A stretch of DNA of 42,419 bases from an uncultured Eubacterium sp. (GTDB lineage: Bacteria > Bacillota > Clostridia > Lachnospirales > Lachnospiraceae): NCBI GenBank assembly GCA_910580075.1, contig CAJTVR010000038.1, positions 1-42,419 of the forward strand, written 5' to 3'. Below are positions 17,180 through 25,232 of this stretch, one piece after another. The stretch's first letter is position 1, and the number at the start of each line of letters is the position of its first letter. The translations under genes and the position numbers were made by a program. The notes beneath the pieces were generated by a model, which was not told where the DNA came from, searched no databases, and saw only the letters and a list, made by a program, of their open reading frames with translations.

Positions 17180-17644
17180 TTACAGATTTCTCACTTTAAA
17201 ATCACGCTCTGCCTCACGCCTCTGATCCTTTTTCGCAATATCCTGACGCTTGTCATACAGTTTTTTGCCCTTTGCGAGCGCAATCTGCACTTTTACAAGG
17301 CTTCCTTTCAGATATACCTGTACCGGCACAATGGTATACCCTTTTTCTTTGATTTTGCCCTGCAGTTTTAAAATCTCCCGCTTATGCATCAGAAGCTTTT
17401 TCGGACGCAGCGGATCTCTGTTGAAAATATTCCCTTTTTCGTACGGGCTGATATGCATGCCATATAAAATGACTTCGCCGTTTTCAATGTGTACAAACGA
17501 CTCCTTAATGCTGCATTTTCCCATTCTCAGCGATTTTACCTCCGTACCATGAAGGCTGATTCCGCATTCATATGTTTCTTCCAGAAAATAGTCATGCCTG
17601 GCCTTCTTATTATTTGCAATCAGTTTAAAATTCTCCCTGTTCAT
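17180..17644 (-). CDS. smpB: SsrA-binding protein (trans-translation)
   Basis: SmpB binds tmRNA and brings it to stalled ribosomes. The 154-residue product shows FKLIANNKKARHDYFLEETY, GISLHGTEVKSLRMGKCSIK and, near the end, LAKGKKLYDKRQDIAKKDQ, all family hallmarks including the basic C-terminal tail. A start at 17659 is open, but its first codons read ATGGAG, a ribosome binding site for the ATG at 17644, so the shorter form is preferred. It overlaps the end of rnr by 20 bases. The tmRNA gene itself was not recognised nearby. Confidence 0.95.
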   Translation of the reverse strand: MNRENFKLIANNKKARHDYFLEETYECGISLHGTEVKSLRMGKCSIKESFVHIENGEVILYGMHISPYEKGNIFNRDPLRPKKLLMHKREILKLQGKIKEKGYTIVPVQVYLKGSLVKVQIALAKGKKLYDKRQDIAKKDQRREAERDFKVRNL

Positions 17645-19859
17645 CTTCTTTTTCTCCATCTGCTGGCAGCTCGTTTCCGTCTCTGATTCTCTCTGTTTCG
17701 TCTGCCAGCCCCGTTTCCGCCACCGGCTCTACTGCTTCGTCTGCCAGCTCAAAATCAATCGTCCGCATAAACTTATCTGCGGCTGTGCATTTTACCTTTA
17801 AAAACTGCCCCAGCTTAAAACATCTGCCGGTGCGTTCTCCAATCATCTCATAGGAAGATTCCACATACTGGTAATAGTCATCCCTTAAATCAGTCACATG
17901 AATCATGCCTTCAATCGTATTCGGCAGTTCCACATAAATGCCCCAAGAAGTAATGCTCGAAATCACGCCTTCGAAAACCTCGCCGATATGCTGCTGCATA
18001 TACTCTGTCTTTTTAAGCTTGTCCGTTTCGCGCTCTGCCTCGTCTGCGCGCCGCTCCATTTCACTTGACTGCTTTGCCACTTCCGGCAGTATCGCATCGT
18101 AATGCATCTGCCTTTTCTCATTCATCCGGCCGCGCAGGCAGTCTTTGATAATTCTGTGAATCTGTAAATCCGGGTAACGGCGGATTGGCGATGTGAAATG
18201 GCAGTAATAATTAGCAGCCAGTCCGAAATGTCCCAGACAGTCTGGCGTATATTTAGCCCGCTTCATAGACCGCAGTGTCAGGCGGCTGATTAAATCTTCC
18301 TGCGGCGTGCCCGCAATCTGAGCCAGCAGTTTCTGCAGCTCTTTGGGATGAATATCATCACGCTGTCCGCGAATCGTAAAGCCGAAATTCGAAATAAATG
18401 CTGCCAGCTTTTTCACTCTCTCCGTATCCGGAGCCTCATGAGAACGGAATACAAACGGCACTTCCTGCCAGAAATAATCCGAAGCCACCGTTTCATTTGC
18501 AATCAGCATAAAGTCTTCAATCAGGTTCGTAGCCACATTCCGCTCATACGGCCTGATTTCCAGCGGAGTGCCGTCCTGATCAAGAATGATTTTCGTTTCC
18601 GGAAAGTCAAAATCAATGGAGCCGCGCTGCACGCGTTTGTTTCTTAACAAAGCTGCCAGCTCTTTCATACGCTCAAACATCGGCACCAGTTCTTCATATT
18701 CCCTGCAAAGCGCTTCGTCCTGACTGTCCAGTATCTTCTGTACCGCTGTATAGCTCATCCGCCGGTCCACATTGATCACCGTCTCCATAATCTCATGGTC
18801 CGTCACTTTTCCAGAGCGGTCAATCAGCATCACGCAGCTTAATGCCAGGCGGTCCTGTCCTTCATTCAGCGAACAGATACCGTTTGAGAGCTTATGCGGC
18901 AGCATCGGAATCACGCGGTCTGCCAGATAGACACTTGTTCCCCGTTTTAACGCTTCTGCATCCAGAGCCGAATGCTCCTGGACATAATTGCTGACATCCG
19001 CAATGTGCACACCCAGCCGGTAATACTCCCCTTCCATTTCACAGGAAACCGCATCGTCCAGATCTTTGGCATCTTCCCCGTCTATCGTCACCATCTGCCA
19101 GTCTCGTAAATCTTTCCTGCCCTGCATGTCCGCTTTGCTGACATCTTTTGCCACATTCACCGCCTGCTGCAGTACTTTTTCCGAGAATTTTTCCGGCAGG
19201 TCAAAGTCTCTTACAATCGATAAAATATCAACACCCGGGTCATTTTCATGCCCCAGTATTTCGATCACCCTGCCTTCTGGTTTTTTGCCTTTTTCTCCAT
19301 ACTTTGTCAGCTTTACTACGACTTTATGCCCGGTCACAGCTGCAAGTGAATGCTCTTTTGGCACAAAAATATCCTGGCCGAATTTCTGGTTATCCGGCAC
19401 AACAAATCCATAATTCGGACTGGCCTGGTAAGTTCCCACCATTTCACTCAGTCCATGGGATATGATTTTAACAATCTCAGCTTCCCTGCGTTTTCCGCTC
19501 TGCGAAGGAAGCGGACGTATCTGCACCTGGTCCAGATGCACCGCTCCGTTTCGGTTTTCCCCGGCAATAAAATAGTCTTCGCTGTGCCCTTCCACCGTTA
19601 CAAAGCCAAATCCTTTTGCATTGCTTTCAAAAATGCCGGCCAGCATATTTCCCTGGTTCTTAGCATATTTTCCTTTTTTTGATACCTCAATCCGGCACTC
19701 CTGTACAAGTGCATCCAGTACCTCTAAAAGCTCTGAGCGCTGGCTTTTGGGAACCTGGAGCACCGAAGCCATTTCCTTTGCTTTCATCGGAACGTAAAGC
19801 TCATCACAGATGAACTCGTATATCATATTTTTTCTGTCTTCGAATAATTTTTTATCCAT
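17625..19859 (-). CDS. rnr: Ribonuclease R
   Basis: A processive 3'-to-5' exoribonuclease able to degrade structured RNA, including with trans-translation. It has 744 residues: an N-terminal winged-helix region, cold-shock OB folds (GFGFVTVEGHSEDYFIAG and NYGFVVPDNQ), and the RNB catalytic domain with DGEDAKDLDDAVSCEM, whose clustered aspartates bind magnesium. HFTSPIRRYPDLQIHR follows, then a C-terminal S1 domain (FEGVISSITSWGIYVELPNT) and an acidic tail. The gene order secG-rnr-smpB is the standard Firmicute arrangement and implies co-expression with smpB. A strong terminator separates it from secG, so some transcription must read through or start between them. Confidence 0.96.
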   Translation of the reverse strand: MDKKLFEDRKNMIYEFICDELYVPMKAKEMASVLQVPKSQRSELLEVLDALVQECRIEVSKKGKYAKNQGNMLAGIFESNAKGFGFVTVEGHSEDYFIAGENRNGAVHLDQVQIRPLPSQSGKRREAEIVKIISHGLSEMVGTYQASPNYGFVVPDNQKFGQDIFVPKEHSLAAVTGHKVVVKLTKYGEKGKKPEGRVIEILGHENDPGVDILSIVRDFDLPEKFSEKVLQQAVNVAKDVSKADMQGRKDLRDWQMVTIDGEDAKDLDDAVSCEMEGEYYRLGVHIADVSNYVQEHSALDAEALKRGTSVYLADRVIPMLPHKLSNGICSLNEGQDRLALSCVMLIDRSGKVTDHEIMETVINVDRRMSYTAVQKILDSQDEALCREYEELVPMFERMKELAALLRNKRVQRGSIDFDFPETKIILDQDGTPLEIRPYERNVATNLIEDFMLIANETVASDYFWQEVPFVFRSHEAPDTERVKKLAAFISNFGFTIRGQRDDIHPKELQKLLAQIAGTPQEDLISRLTLRSMKRAKYTPDCLGHFGLAANYYCHFTSPIRRYPDLQIHRIIKDCLRGRMNEKRQMHYDAILPEVAKQSSEMERRADEAERETDKLKKTEYMQQHIGEVFEGVISSITSWGIYVELPNTIEGMIHVTDLRDDYYQYVESSYEMIGERTGRCFKLGQFLKVKCTAADKFMRTIDFELADEAVEPVAETGLADETERIRDGNELPADGEKEDEQGEF

Positions 19860-19880
19860 AATTTTATTTTCCTCAATGAC

Positions 19881-19908
19881 AAAAAAACTGCCGCACCCCG
19901 CGACAGTT
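19881..19908 (-). terminator. Intrinsic terminator after secG
   Basis: On the minus strand AACTGTCGC and GCGGCAGTT form a 9-bp stem (one G-U) with a five-base loop, directly followed by seven Ts. It lies between secG and rnr and may act as an attenuator for the downstream genes. Confidence 0.85.
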
Positions 19909-19919
19909 TCATTCGTTAA

Positions 19920-20162
19920 TTAATTAAAGCTTCCGATATTCAGGACTGCTGAAATTACAATAAACAGTACAACAAGCACCCTTGTCAGCTTAACCAGCAT
20001 CCCTTCCATGGAACGGCCTTTGTTTTTGCCCCAGTAAGTATCTGCTGCGCCAGCAATTGCACCAAGACCTGCCGACTTACCTTCCTGCATTAAAATAATC
20101 ACTGTTAACGCGATACATACTATAATAAATAAAACTTCTAAAGCAACCTTAACTGCAGCCAA
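19920..20162 (-). CDS. secG: Protein translocase subunit SecG
   Basis: A small two-helix membrane subunit of the SecYEG channel. The text LMQEGKSAGLGAIAGAADTY followed by WGKNKGRSMEGMLVKLTR is the clostridial SecG signature between helices at about residues 8-28 and 58-76. Longer frames start at 20204 or 20177, but the GGAGG at about 20170-20175 lies eight bases before a TTG at 20162. This gives an 80-residue protein of the usual length, so TTG is the likely start. It is first in the secG-rnr-smpB block. Confidence 0.92.
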   Translation of the reverse strand: MAAVKVALEVLFIIVCIALTVIILMQEGKSAGLGAIAGAADTYWGKNKGRSMEGMLVKLTRVLVVLFIVISAVLNIGSFN

Positions 20163-20233
20163 AATTGACACCTCCATCTTGTAAATACTCTGCAATCCAG
20201 ACACTGCTGTTTATGCAGACTCATGACTTTTGT

Positions 20234-20262
20234 ATTGTAACATATGCGCTTATTTTATTCAA
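20234..20262 (-). promoter_or_regulatory. Promoter of secG
   Basis: On the minus strand TTGAAT and TACAAT separated by 17 bases, about 70 bases before the TTG start. Confidence 0.7.
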
Positions 20263-20452
20263 TAGTTTTTTCCATAAATTTTATAAAAATATTACCGGAT
20301 TATTACAGCAATATGTATCAAAAAACCGTCTCTTCACAAAGCAGGCCTGAAATGCCAGAAAAAACAGATTCGGACTGTATTCTGAACCGGTTCTGCATAA
20401 CCTGAATGAAATGAATTTTTTAATCGAAGATGCTGTATGAAAGAAATAATGA

Positions 20453-20480
20453 TTGTAACTTTTCCGGAAAGTGTTATAAT
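20453..20480 (+). promoter_or_regulatory. Promoter of the second chemoreceptor gene
   Basis: TTGTAA (20453-20458) and TATAAT (20475-20480) with a 16-base spacer. It lies inside a frame that stays open from 20437, which argues that this frame's first 60 codons are leader RNA and not protein. Confidence 0.7.
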
Positions 20481-20493
20481 ATACTTAGGATTT

Positions 20494-20529
20494 CATTGTG
20501 CTCTATCACCTGTTTACTTTTGCACAATG
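20494..20529 (+). promoter_or_regulatory. Stem-loop in the chemoreceptor leader RNA
   Basis: CATTGTGC and GCACAATG form a perfect 8-bp stem with a 20-base loop, beginning about 7 bases after the expected transcription start of a 130-base leader. There is no T run, so it is not a terminator. It could be an RNA-stability or regulatory hairpin. I do not recognise a known riboswitch. Confidence 0.4.
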
Positions 20530-20619
20530 ATGCGCAGCACCTTGACAAACGAATATCGTATTGTATTTAAGCCACTCGTATGCCGTAAAGACTATATCAT
20601 ACAGAAAAGGAAAAAGAAC

Positions 20620-22305
20620 ATGTTAAACAGAATTAAAGATATGAAAGTTGAAAAGAAATTAAAGACCTGCTTTTCAACGGCTATCCTTCTAGCCAGCCTT
20701 TCAGGTTTCATCGGGCTGCTCATTTTAATTTACTGCAATTTTAGTTATAATGATGCATTGATTAACTACGGTTTTTCCCAGGGAGAAATCGGTATTTTCA
20801 GCACATACCTGAGCAAAGAGCCGACTATTATACGCGAGCTGATTCTTTTAAACGACGAGGATTCCATGCAGGAATCCTACGCCGAACTGCAAGGCATCCA
20901 GACGATCACCGACGAATCCTACGAAGCAATGAAACTGCACTGCCAGACAAAGCAGGAACTTGTATACATAGACCAGATTGAATTACTGCTGCCGGAATAC
21001 CGCGCTTTGTTCGATCAGGTCAGAGACCTTGCAATGCAGAACAAAAATGATGAGGCCTTTGTTCTTCTTATTGATGAAGCCAAACCAAAATTCAAAGAAC
21101 TGACAGATACAGTCGAATCTTTGATTGATCTGGAAGTTACAAGCGGAAATAAACTTGCAGACAGCCTGACGATTCAGTCCTATGCAATGATAGCTGTGAT
21201 GCTGGTTATTATCATCGCTGCATTTATCGTGGCTATGCGTATTTCAAAAATGGTTGCAAGAATTATCGCAGAACCTACCATTCAGATACAGGAAGCAACA
21301 AAAGAGCTGACAGAAGGCCGCCTGGATATCCAGGTAGAAAAACTGTATTCGGATGAGATTGGCGAGATGACCGATTCCTTTAATTTAGCTATCCGCATTT
21401 TAAAGCAGTATGTCCAGGAACTGACCCGTGTCTTAACCAGACTTTCAGAGGGAGATTTTACAGTTACTGCTGAAGTACAATTTAAAGGAGATTTTTCTGA
21501 ATTAAACGGAGCGATTGATACAATTACCAGTTCCTTAAACACAGCACTTACAAACATCCATGAATCATCCAATCAGGTATCCATGGGTGCCGGGCAGATG
21601 GCAGAAAGCGCTCAGGCCCTTGCAGAAGGTGCAACCGACCAGGCAGCGTCCGTTCAGCAGTTAACAGCAACTATTCAGAACATAACCGAAACTGTTATCC
21701 ACAGTTCTGAAAAAGCAAATGAGTCCTACCAGAATGCAAAAGAATTTAAACATAAGGCAGAAGAAAGCAATGAAGATATTCTGCTCTTAAATGAAGCTAT
21801 GGAACGTATTAACAATACTTCCAATGAAATTGCTACGATTATTGCTACCATTGAAGACATTGCTTCACAGACAAATCTGCTGTCATTAAATGCTTCCATC
21901 GAAGCTGCCAGAGCCGGCGAAGCAGGAAAAGGGTTTGCCGTCGTGGCTGACCAGATTGGGAAACTTGCATCCGACAGTGCGACTGCAGCCATTGATACAA
22001 AGAAACTGATTGAACATTCGCTGGAAGAAATCGACCATGGAAATGCAATTGTTGAAAAGGCAACTACTGCCATCGATTCCGTAATCAAAGGAATCAACAG
22101 CCTGGCGGATTCGACCAATGAAATCAGTGAAATGTCTGACTCTCAGGCAGATGCTATGAAGCAGTTAGAATCAGGTATCGAACAGATTTCCGAGGTCATT
22201 CAGAACAACTCTGCTGCTGCTGAAGAAACATCTGCTACCAGTGAAGAATTATCTGCACAGTCAGAAGCATTAGAACAATTAGTGGGACAGTTTACACTGA
22301 AATAA
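20620..22305 (+). CDS. Methyl-accepting chemotaxis protein with four-helix-bundle sensor
   Basis: A 561-residue chemoreceptor. It has a membrane helix at about 20-42, an extracytoplasmic all-helical sensor of about 145 residues (4HB_MCP type), a second helix at about 187-209, and HAMP. The methyl-accepting domain has IASQTNLLSLNASIEAARAG and GKGFAVVADQIGKLA near residue 412. The frame is open back to 20437, but a promoter at 20453-20480 lies inside that extension. The ATG at 20620 begins MLNRIKDMKVEKKLKTCFST, a typical receptor N-terminus, with AAAGGA upstream. The C-terminal half is very similar in design to the receptor at 14317, while the sensor is unrelated, so the two detect different cues. 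Confidence 0.92.
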   Translation: MLNRIKDMKVEKKLKTCFSTAILLASLSGFIGLLILIYCNFSYNDALINYGFSQGEIGIFSTYLSKEPTIIRELILLNDEDSMQESYAELQGIQTITDESYEAMKLHCQTKQELVYIDQIELLLPEYRALFDQVRDLAMQNKNDEAFVLLIDEAKPKFKELTDTVESLIDLEVTSGNKLADSLTIQSYAMIAVMLVIIIAAFIVAMRISKMVARIIAEPTIQIQEATKELTEGRLDIQVEKLYSDEIGEMTDSFNLAIRILKQYVQELTRVLTRLSEGDFTVTAEVQFKGDFSELNGAIDTITSSLNTALTNIHESSNQVSMGAGQMAESAQALAEGATDQAASVQQLTATIQNITETVIHSSEKANESYQNAKEFKHKAEESNEDILLLNEAMERINNTSNEIATIIATIEDIASQTNLLSLNASIEAARAGEAGKGFAVVADQIGKLASDSATAAIDTKKLIEHSLEEIDHGNAIVEKATTAIDSVIKGINSLADSTNEISEMSDSQADAMKQLESGIEQISEVIQNNSAAAEETSATSEELSAQSEALEQLVGQFTLK

Positions 22306-22368
22306 CTCTTTTGCTTACAATACAATACATATGCCGCCAGCATATATTCGTTTATCGTGTTCAGGATA

Positions 22369-22408
22369 AAAATATCCTCTTGCATCAGATTTTGCAAGAG
22401 GATATTTT
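22369..22408 (+). terminator. Strong intrinsic terminator after the second chemoreceptor
   Basis: A perfect 16-bp stem beginning AAAATATCCTCTTGCA with an eight-base loop and ending GGATATTTT. A symmetrical A/T-rich base lets it act in both directions. Confidence 0.9.
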
Positions 22409-22429
22409 ATTCACCTATTCATTTTAAAT

Positions 22430-22520
22430 AAGAACTGTACAAAAATCATTTTGTCATATAGGGGTTGGATCTATATGATAAAACGCTGTCTAGCCAAATA
22501 GCTTATTTTGCACAGTTCCT
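22430..22520. repeat. Nested inverted repeat, MITE-like or structured RNA
   Basis: Outer arms 22430-22444 and 22506-22520 (AAGAACTGTACAAAA against AGGAACTGTGCAAAA) match at 13 of 15 positions, and both differences become G-U pairs in minus-strand RNA. Inside, 22449-22461 and 22471-22483 form a 13-bp hairpin with one G-U around the loop GGGTTGGAT. It lies between two convergent genes. It may be a small non-autonomous insertion or a terminator of the DUF3793 gene. Confidence 0.5.
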
Positions 22521-22583
22521 AAAAGTTGCTTGGATATAATTGTACTATACCTTTGTCTTGCCCGTCAATACTTTTTTCCAAAA

Positions 22584-23177
22584 TCATCCATATTTTAACA
22601 TATCTTCCATACACATTCCGCTGGCTGCCAGCCTGATCAGCCCTTCTTTTGCCCTGTCAAATCCACGAAATAAACGCTGTTTTTCTGCAGGATTCCGGTA
22701 CACTTTCCAGTAGCCTGCACATAAAGCGTGCCTGCCTTTGTTTTCTATAAATCCCTTGACATCCTCTGGCGGATACCCCAGAAACAGACCCATTTCATGC
22801 GGAAAATATCCCTGTTTTTCCCTGAAGGATGTAAAACGCGCGGCGAATGTATCCAGCAGTGCCTGCAGTTCAAAGTCCCTGTACCCCTCCCGATACAGCA
22901 TTTTTTTAACGTTTTCAGCTGTAAAATAAAGGCCCAGTTCCCTCTTGCGGTACAGCAGCATCACACTGCACTCCCTGTCCCGGTATAGTGTGACACAGGC
23001 ATATTTTAGTGCCTCCCGCTCAAACAGCTGCCTCACATCATTTTCCTGTACCTTTTTTATAATAAGCAGATTCGATACTTTCACACCTGCAATCAGCGGT
23101 GCGCAGCGCAGCAGAATCTGGGTTTCTGCCGCATTTATATCCATTTCTTTCAAAAGTCTGAATGTTTCCTGCGTCAT
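22584..23177 (-). CDS. DUF3793 family protein
   Basis: A 197-residue soluble protein that I place in the DUF3793 family, common in Clostridia and of unknown function. Supporting text: CAPLIAGVKVSNLLII near the N-terminus, CSVMLLYRKRELGLYF in the middle, and HEMGLFLGYPPEDVKGFIEN then ALCAGYWKVYRN in the C-terminal half. Length fits the family. GGGG seven bases before the ATG serves as ribosome binding site. It is a single gene between a chemoreceptor (convergent) and a threonine-aldolase-like gene (divergent). Nothing in the sequence indicates a catalytic site. Confidence 0.75.
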   Translation of the reverse strand: MTQETFRLLKEMDINAAETQILLRCAPLIAGVKVSNLLIIKKVQENDVRQLFEREALKYACVTLYRDRECSVMLLYRKRELGLYFTAENVKKMLYREGYRDFELQALLDTFAARFTSFREKQGYFPHEMGLFLGYPPEDVKGFIENKGRHALCAGYWKVYRNPAEKQRLFRGFDRAKEGLIRLAASGMCMEDMLKYG

Positions 23178-23281
23178 ATCTGCACCCCTTTTCTTACCGC
23201 AGTCATGCTTTTATTTTTTGCTGCTGCGGTTATTTCATACTTGGAACATTATGGCAAAAGTAATAAGAGACACTTTTAAAT

Positions 23282-23312
23282 TATAGGATACCCGGACGCC
23301 GGGAATCCTATA
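23282..23312. promoter_or_regulatory. Hairpin in the divergent promoter region
   Basis: TATAGGAT pairs with ATCCTATA, then after one mismatch CCCGG pairs with CCGGG around the loop ACG. It lies seven bases upstream of the -35 box of the aldolase promoter. The inner part, CCCGGACGCCGG, recurs at 37194, 41652 and in the 25-bp array at 41601, so it is also a small repeated motif. It could be an operator or the terminator of a lost gene. Confidence 0.4.
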
Positions 23313-23318
23313 CAGTCC

Positions 23319-23347
23319 TTGCATCCTCCATTCTCAGAGTATATAAT
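23319..23347 (+). promoter_or_regulatory. Promoter of the threonine-aldolase-like gene
   Basis: TTGCAT (23319-23324) and TATAAT (23342-23347) with a 17-base spacer, about 80 bases before the start codon. Confidence 0.7.
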
Positions 23348-23425
23348 ATCAAAATATAAGAACTCTGCCATTTTTTAAATTACATTTAGCAGTAGAAAAG
23401 CCTCACTGAAAGGAGAACTGACACA

Positions 23426-24454
23426 ATGATATCTTTTGAAAATGACTATATGACCGGAGCACATCCGAAAATTCTTGAAAGGCTGGCTGAAACAAATCTG
23501 GAACATCTGGCCGGATACGGCATGGACCCTTATTGCGAAAGTGCTGCACAAAAAATCCGCACAGCCTGTGAATGCCCGGATGCCGGAGTTGCATTTCTGA
23601 CTGGAGGAACACAGACCAATTCTATCGTAATCTCGTCTATGCTAAGAGACTATGAAGGCGTGATTGCTGCGGTTAGCGGACATATCAGTGTCCACGAAGC
23701 CGGGGCTATAGAATCCGGCGGGCATAAAGTGCTTGAAATCCCGCACAAGTCCGGAAAAATAGAACCGGATACACTGAAAAAATATATCAGCGGATTTTAT
23801 GAAGACAGTAATCATGAACATATGGTATTTCCGGGCATGGTTTATCTTTCTTATCCTACAGAATATGGTACACTGTATACCAAAGAAGAGCTGACCGAAA
23901 TATCCGATATCTGCCGCTTTTTTCAAATCCCTCTTTATATCGACGGCGCACGCCTTGGTTACGGGCTGATGAGCCGGCTAAGCAGCCTGACACTTCCTGA
24001 GATTGCAAGGCTGTGTGATGTCTTTTATATCGGAGGTACCAAAACGGGAGCATTATGCGGAGAAGCCGTCGTTTTTACAAAGCAGAATATGCCGCTCCAT
24101 TTCATGACATCGGTTAAGAAACGAGGGGCACTGCTTGCCAAAGGACGCCTGATTGGAATTCAGTTTGATACACTTTTTTCAAATAATCTGTATTTTGAAA
24201 TTTCCCGGCACGTGATTGATATGTCAGAAGAACTAAAAGTCATTTTTCATGAAAAGAATATTCCGTTTTACCTGGAATCACCGACCAACCAGCAGTTTAT
24301 GCTCCTGGAAAATAAAAGAATCAGGCAGCTGGAAGATCAGGTAGGATTCAGTTTCTGGGAAAAATATGATGACACTCATACAGTTGTCCGGTTTGCAGCA
24401 GGCTGGTCTACAAGTTTAGAAGACCTGCATGCACTTAGGAATATATTATCCTGA
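23426..24454 (+). CDS. Low-specificity L-threonine aldolase-like PLP enzyme
   Basis: A 342-residue fold-type I pyridoxal-phosphate enzyme of the beta-eliminating lyase/threonine aldolase family, which cleaves L-threonine (or allo-threonine) to glycine and acetaldehyde. ENDYMTGAHPKILERL is the family start and FLTGGTQTNSIVIS the cofactor-binding loop. VSGHISVHEAGAIES stacks over the ring, and YIDGARLGYGL has the Asp that contacts the pyridine nitrogen. FYIGGTKTGALCGE contains the Schiff-base lysine. Length is normal. GAAAGGAG precedes the ATG. It is monocistronic, with its own promoter upstream and a terminator at 24715. Confidence 0.9.
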   Translation: MISFENDYMTGAHPKILERLAETNLEHLAGYGMDPYCESAAQKIRTACECPDAGVAFLTGGTQTNSIVISSMLRDYEGVIAAVSGHISVHEAGAIESGGHKVLEIPHKSGKIEPDTLKKYISGFYEDSNHEHMVFPGMVYLSYPTEYGTLYTKEELTEISDICRFFQIPLYIDGARLGYGLMSRLSSLTLPEIARLCDVFYIGGTKTGALCGEAVVFTKQNMPLHFMTSVKKRGALLAKGRLIGIQFDTLFSNNLYFEISRHVIDMSEELKVIFHEKNIPFYLESPTNQQFMLLENKRIRQLEDQVGFSFWEKYDDTHTVVRFAAGWSTSLEDLHALRNILS

Positions 24455-24714
24455 CCAGGAGGCTGGATCACAAAAGATGATACCTGACTGTATTCAATAT
24501 CAGAGCCGTCTATTGCAGGAAAATGGAATATAAAAATGATACCTGACTGTATTATATTACCAGAACCGCCCTTTGAGGAACACGAACACAGGCTCCAAGG
24601 TATCAGTCGTAGCTGTATTTATTGATCAGTATCTCCCTTTGCAGAAACACAGGCTCCAGAAGATCAGACATGACTGTATTTATTGATCTGGAATTGCCTT
24701 TTACAGCATAACAG
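24455..24714. repeat. Imperfect tandem repeat, period about 60-65 bp
   Basis: Four degenerate units start near 24472, 24532, 24597 and 24659. Each contains a phrase like GATACCTGACTGTATT or GACATGACTGTATTTATTGA followed by a stretch ending near GCAGGAAAA, GAGGAACAC or CAGAAACACAGGCTCCA. Units three and four share the longest text. It fills the gap between the aldolase stop and its terminator; no gene is seen. Confidence 0.65.
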
Positions 24715-24768
24715 CAGCCTTTCACACAGAAGCCATAATAGTCTGCCGGCGAAAGGCTGTTTCTTTTT
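24715..24768 (+). terminator. Intrinsic terminator of the aldolase gene
   Basis: CAGCCTTTC (24715-24723) pairs with GAAAGGCTG (24751-24759), with a 27-base loop, followed by TTTCTTTTT. It lies just before the convergent HIT gene's stop. Confidence 0.7.
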
Positions 24769-24774
24769 AAGATA

Positions 24775-25197
24775 TTAAATACCAAGTTCCTTTTTTATCT
24801 CAGCTATAATTTCAGCGTATTCTTCTTCTTTCAGATATACCCGGTCAGGATTCATTGCAAATACACCGCCCCATTCGTATTCCCCTTCATACTTTGGTAC
24901 AAGATGAAAATGCAGATGATGACCTGTATCCCCATACGCGCCGTAATTCACTTTGTCCGGCTTAAAAGCAGCCTGAAGCGCTCTGGCTACTCTGGCTATT
25001 TCTTCAAAATACGCGCTTCTTTCTTCGGCTGTCAGTTCGTTCATGTCTCCGACATGCTTTTTATGTGCGACAATAACCCTTCCCTTGTGGCTCTGCTCTT
25101 TGAACAGATAAACTTTGCTTGTCTCCAGTTCGCAGATTTTAATGCCGAATTTTGCAGATAACTCCCCTTCCATACAATATGCACAGTTTTGATCCAT
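24775..25197 (-). CDS. HIT-family hydrolase
   Basis: A 140-residue histidine-triad protein, likely a nucleotide hydrolase or transferase acting on AMP-linked substrates. The defining HxHxHxx sequence is present as HHLHFHLVP at about residues 94-102. Earlier comes the nucleotide-binding strand region VIVAHKKHVGDMNELTAEE. The N-terminal CAYCMEGE contributes a CxxC pair often seen in zinc-binding HIT proteins. AAGGAGG precedes the ATG. It lies 35 bases downstream of ung and is probably the last gene of that transcription unit. Confidence 0.9.
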   Translation of the reverse strand: MDQNCAYCMEGELSAKFGIKICELETSKVYLFKEQSHKGRVIVAHKKHVGDMNELTAEERSAYFEEIARVARALQAAFKPDKVNYGAYGDTGHHLHFHLVPKYEGEYEWGGVFAMNPDRVYLKEEEYAEIIAEIKKELGI

Positions 25198-25232
25198 TTT
25201 GTAAACCTCCTTCTCCTTTTTTATGTATCATA

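Noticed and set aside
17159..17180. tmRNA gene next to smpB
   Set aside because: The gaps around smpB are too short and no tmRNA-like ends or tag frame were seen.
20437..20619. N-terminal 61-residue extension of the second chemoreceptor
   Set aside because: A promoter with a good -10 box lies inside it, and the ATG at 20620 gives a typical receptor N-terminus.
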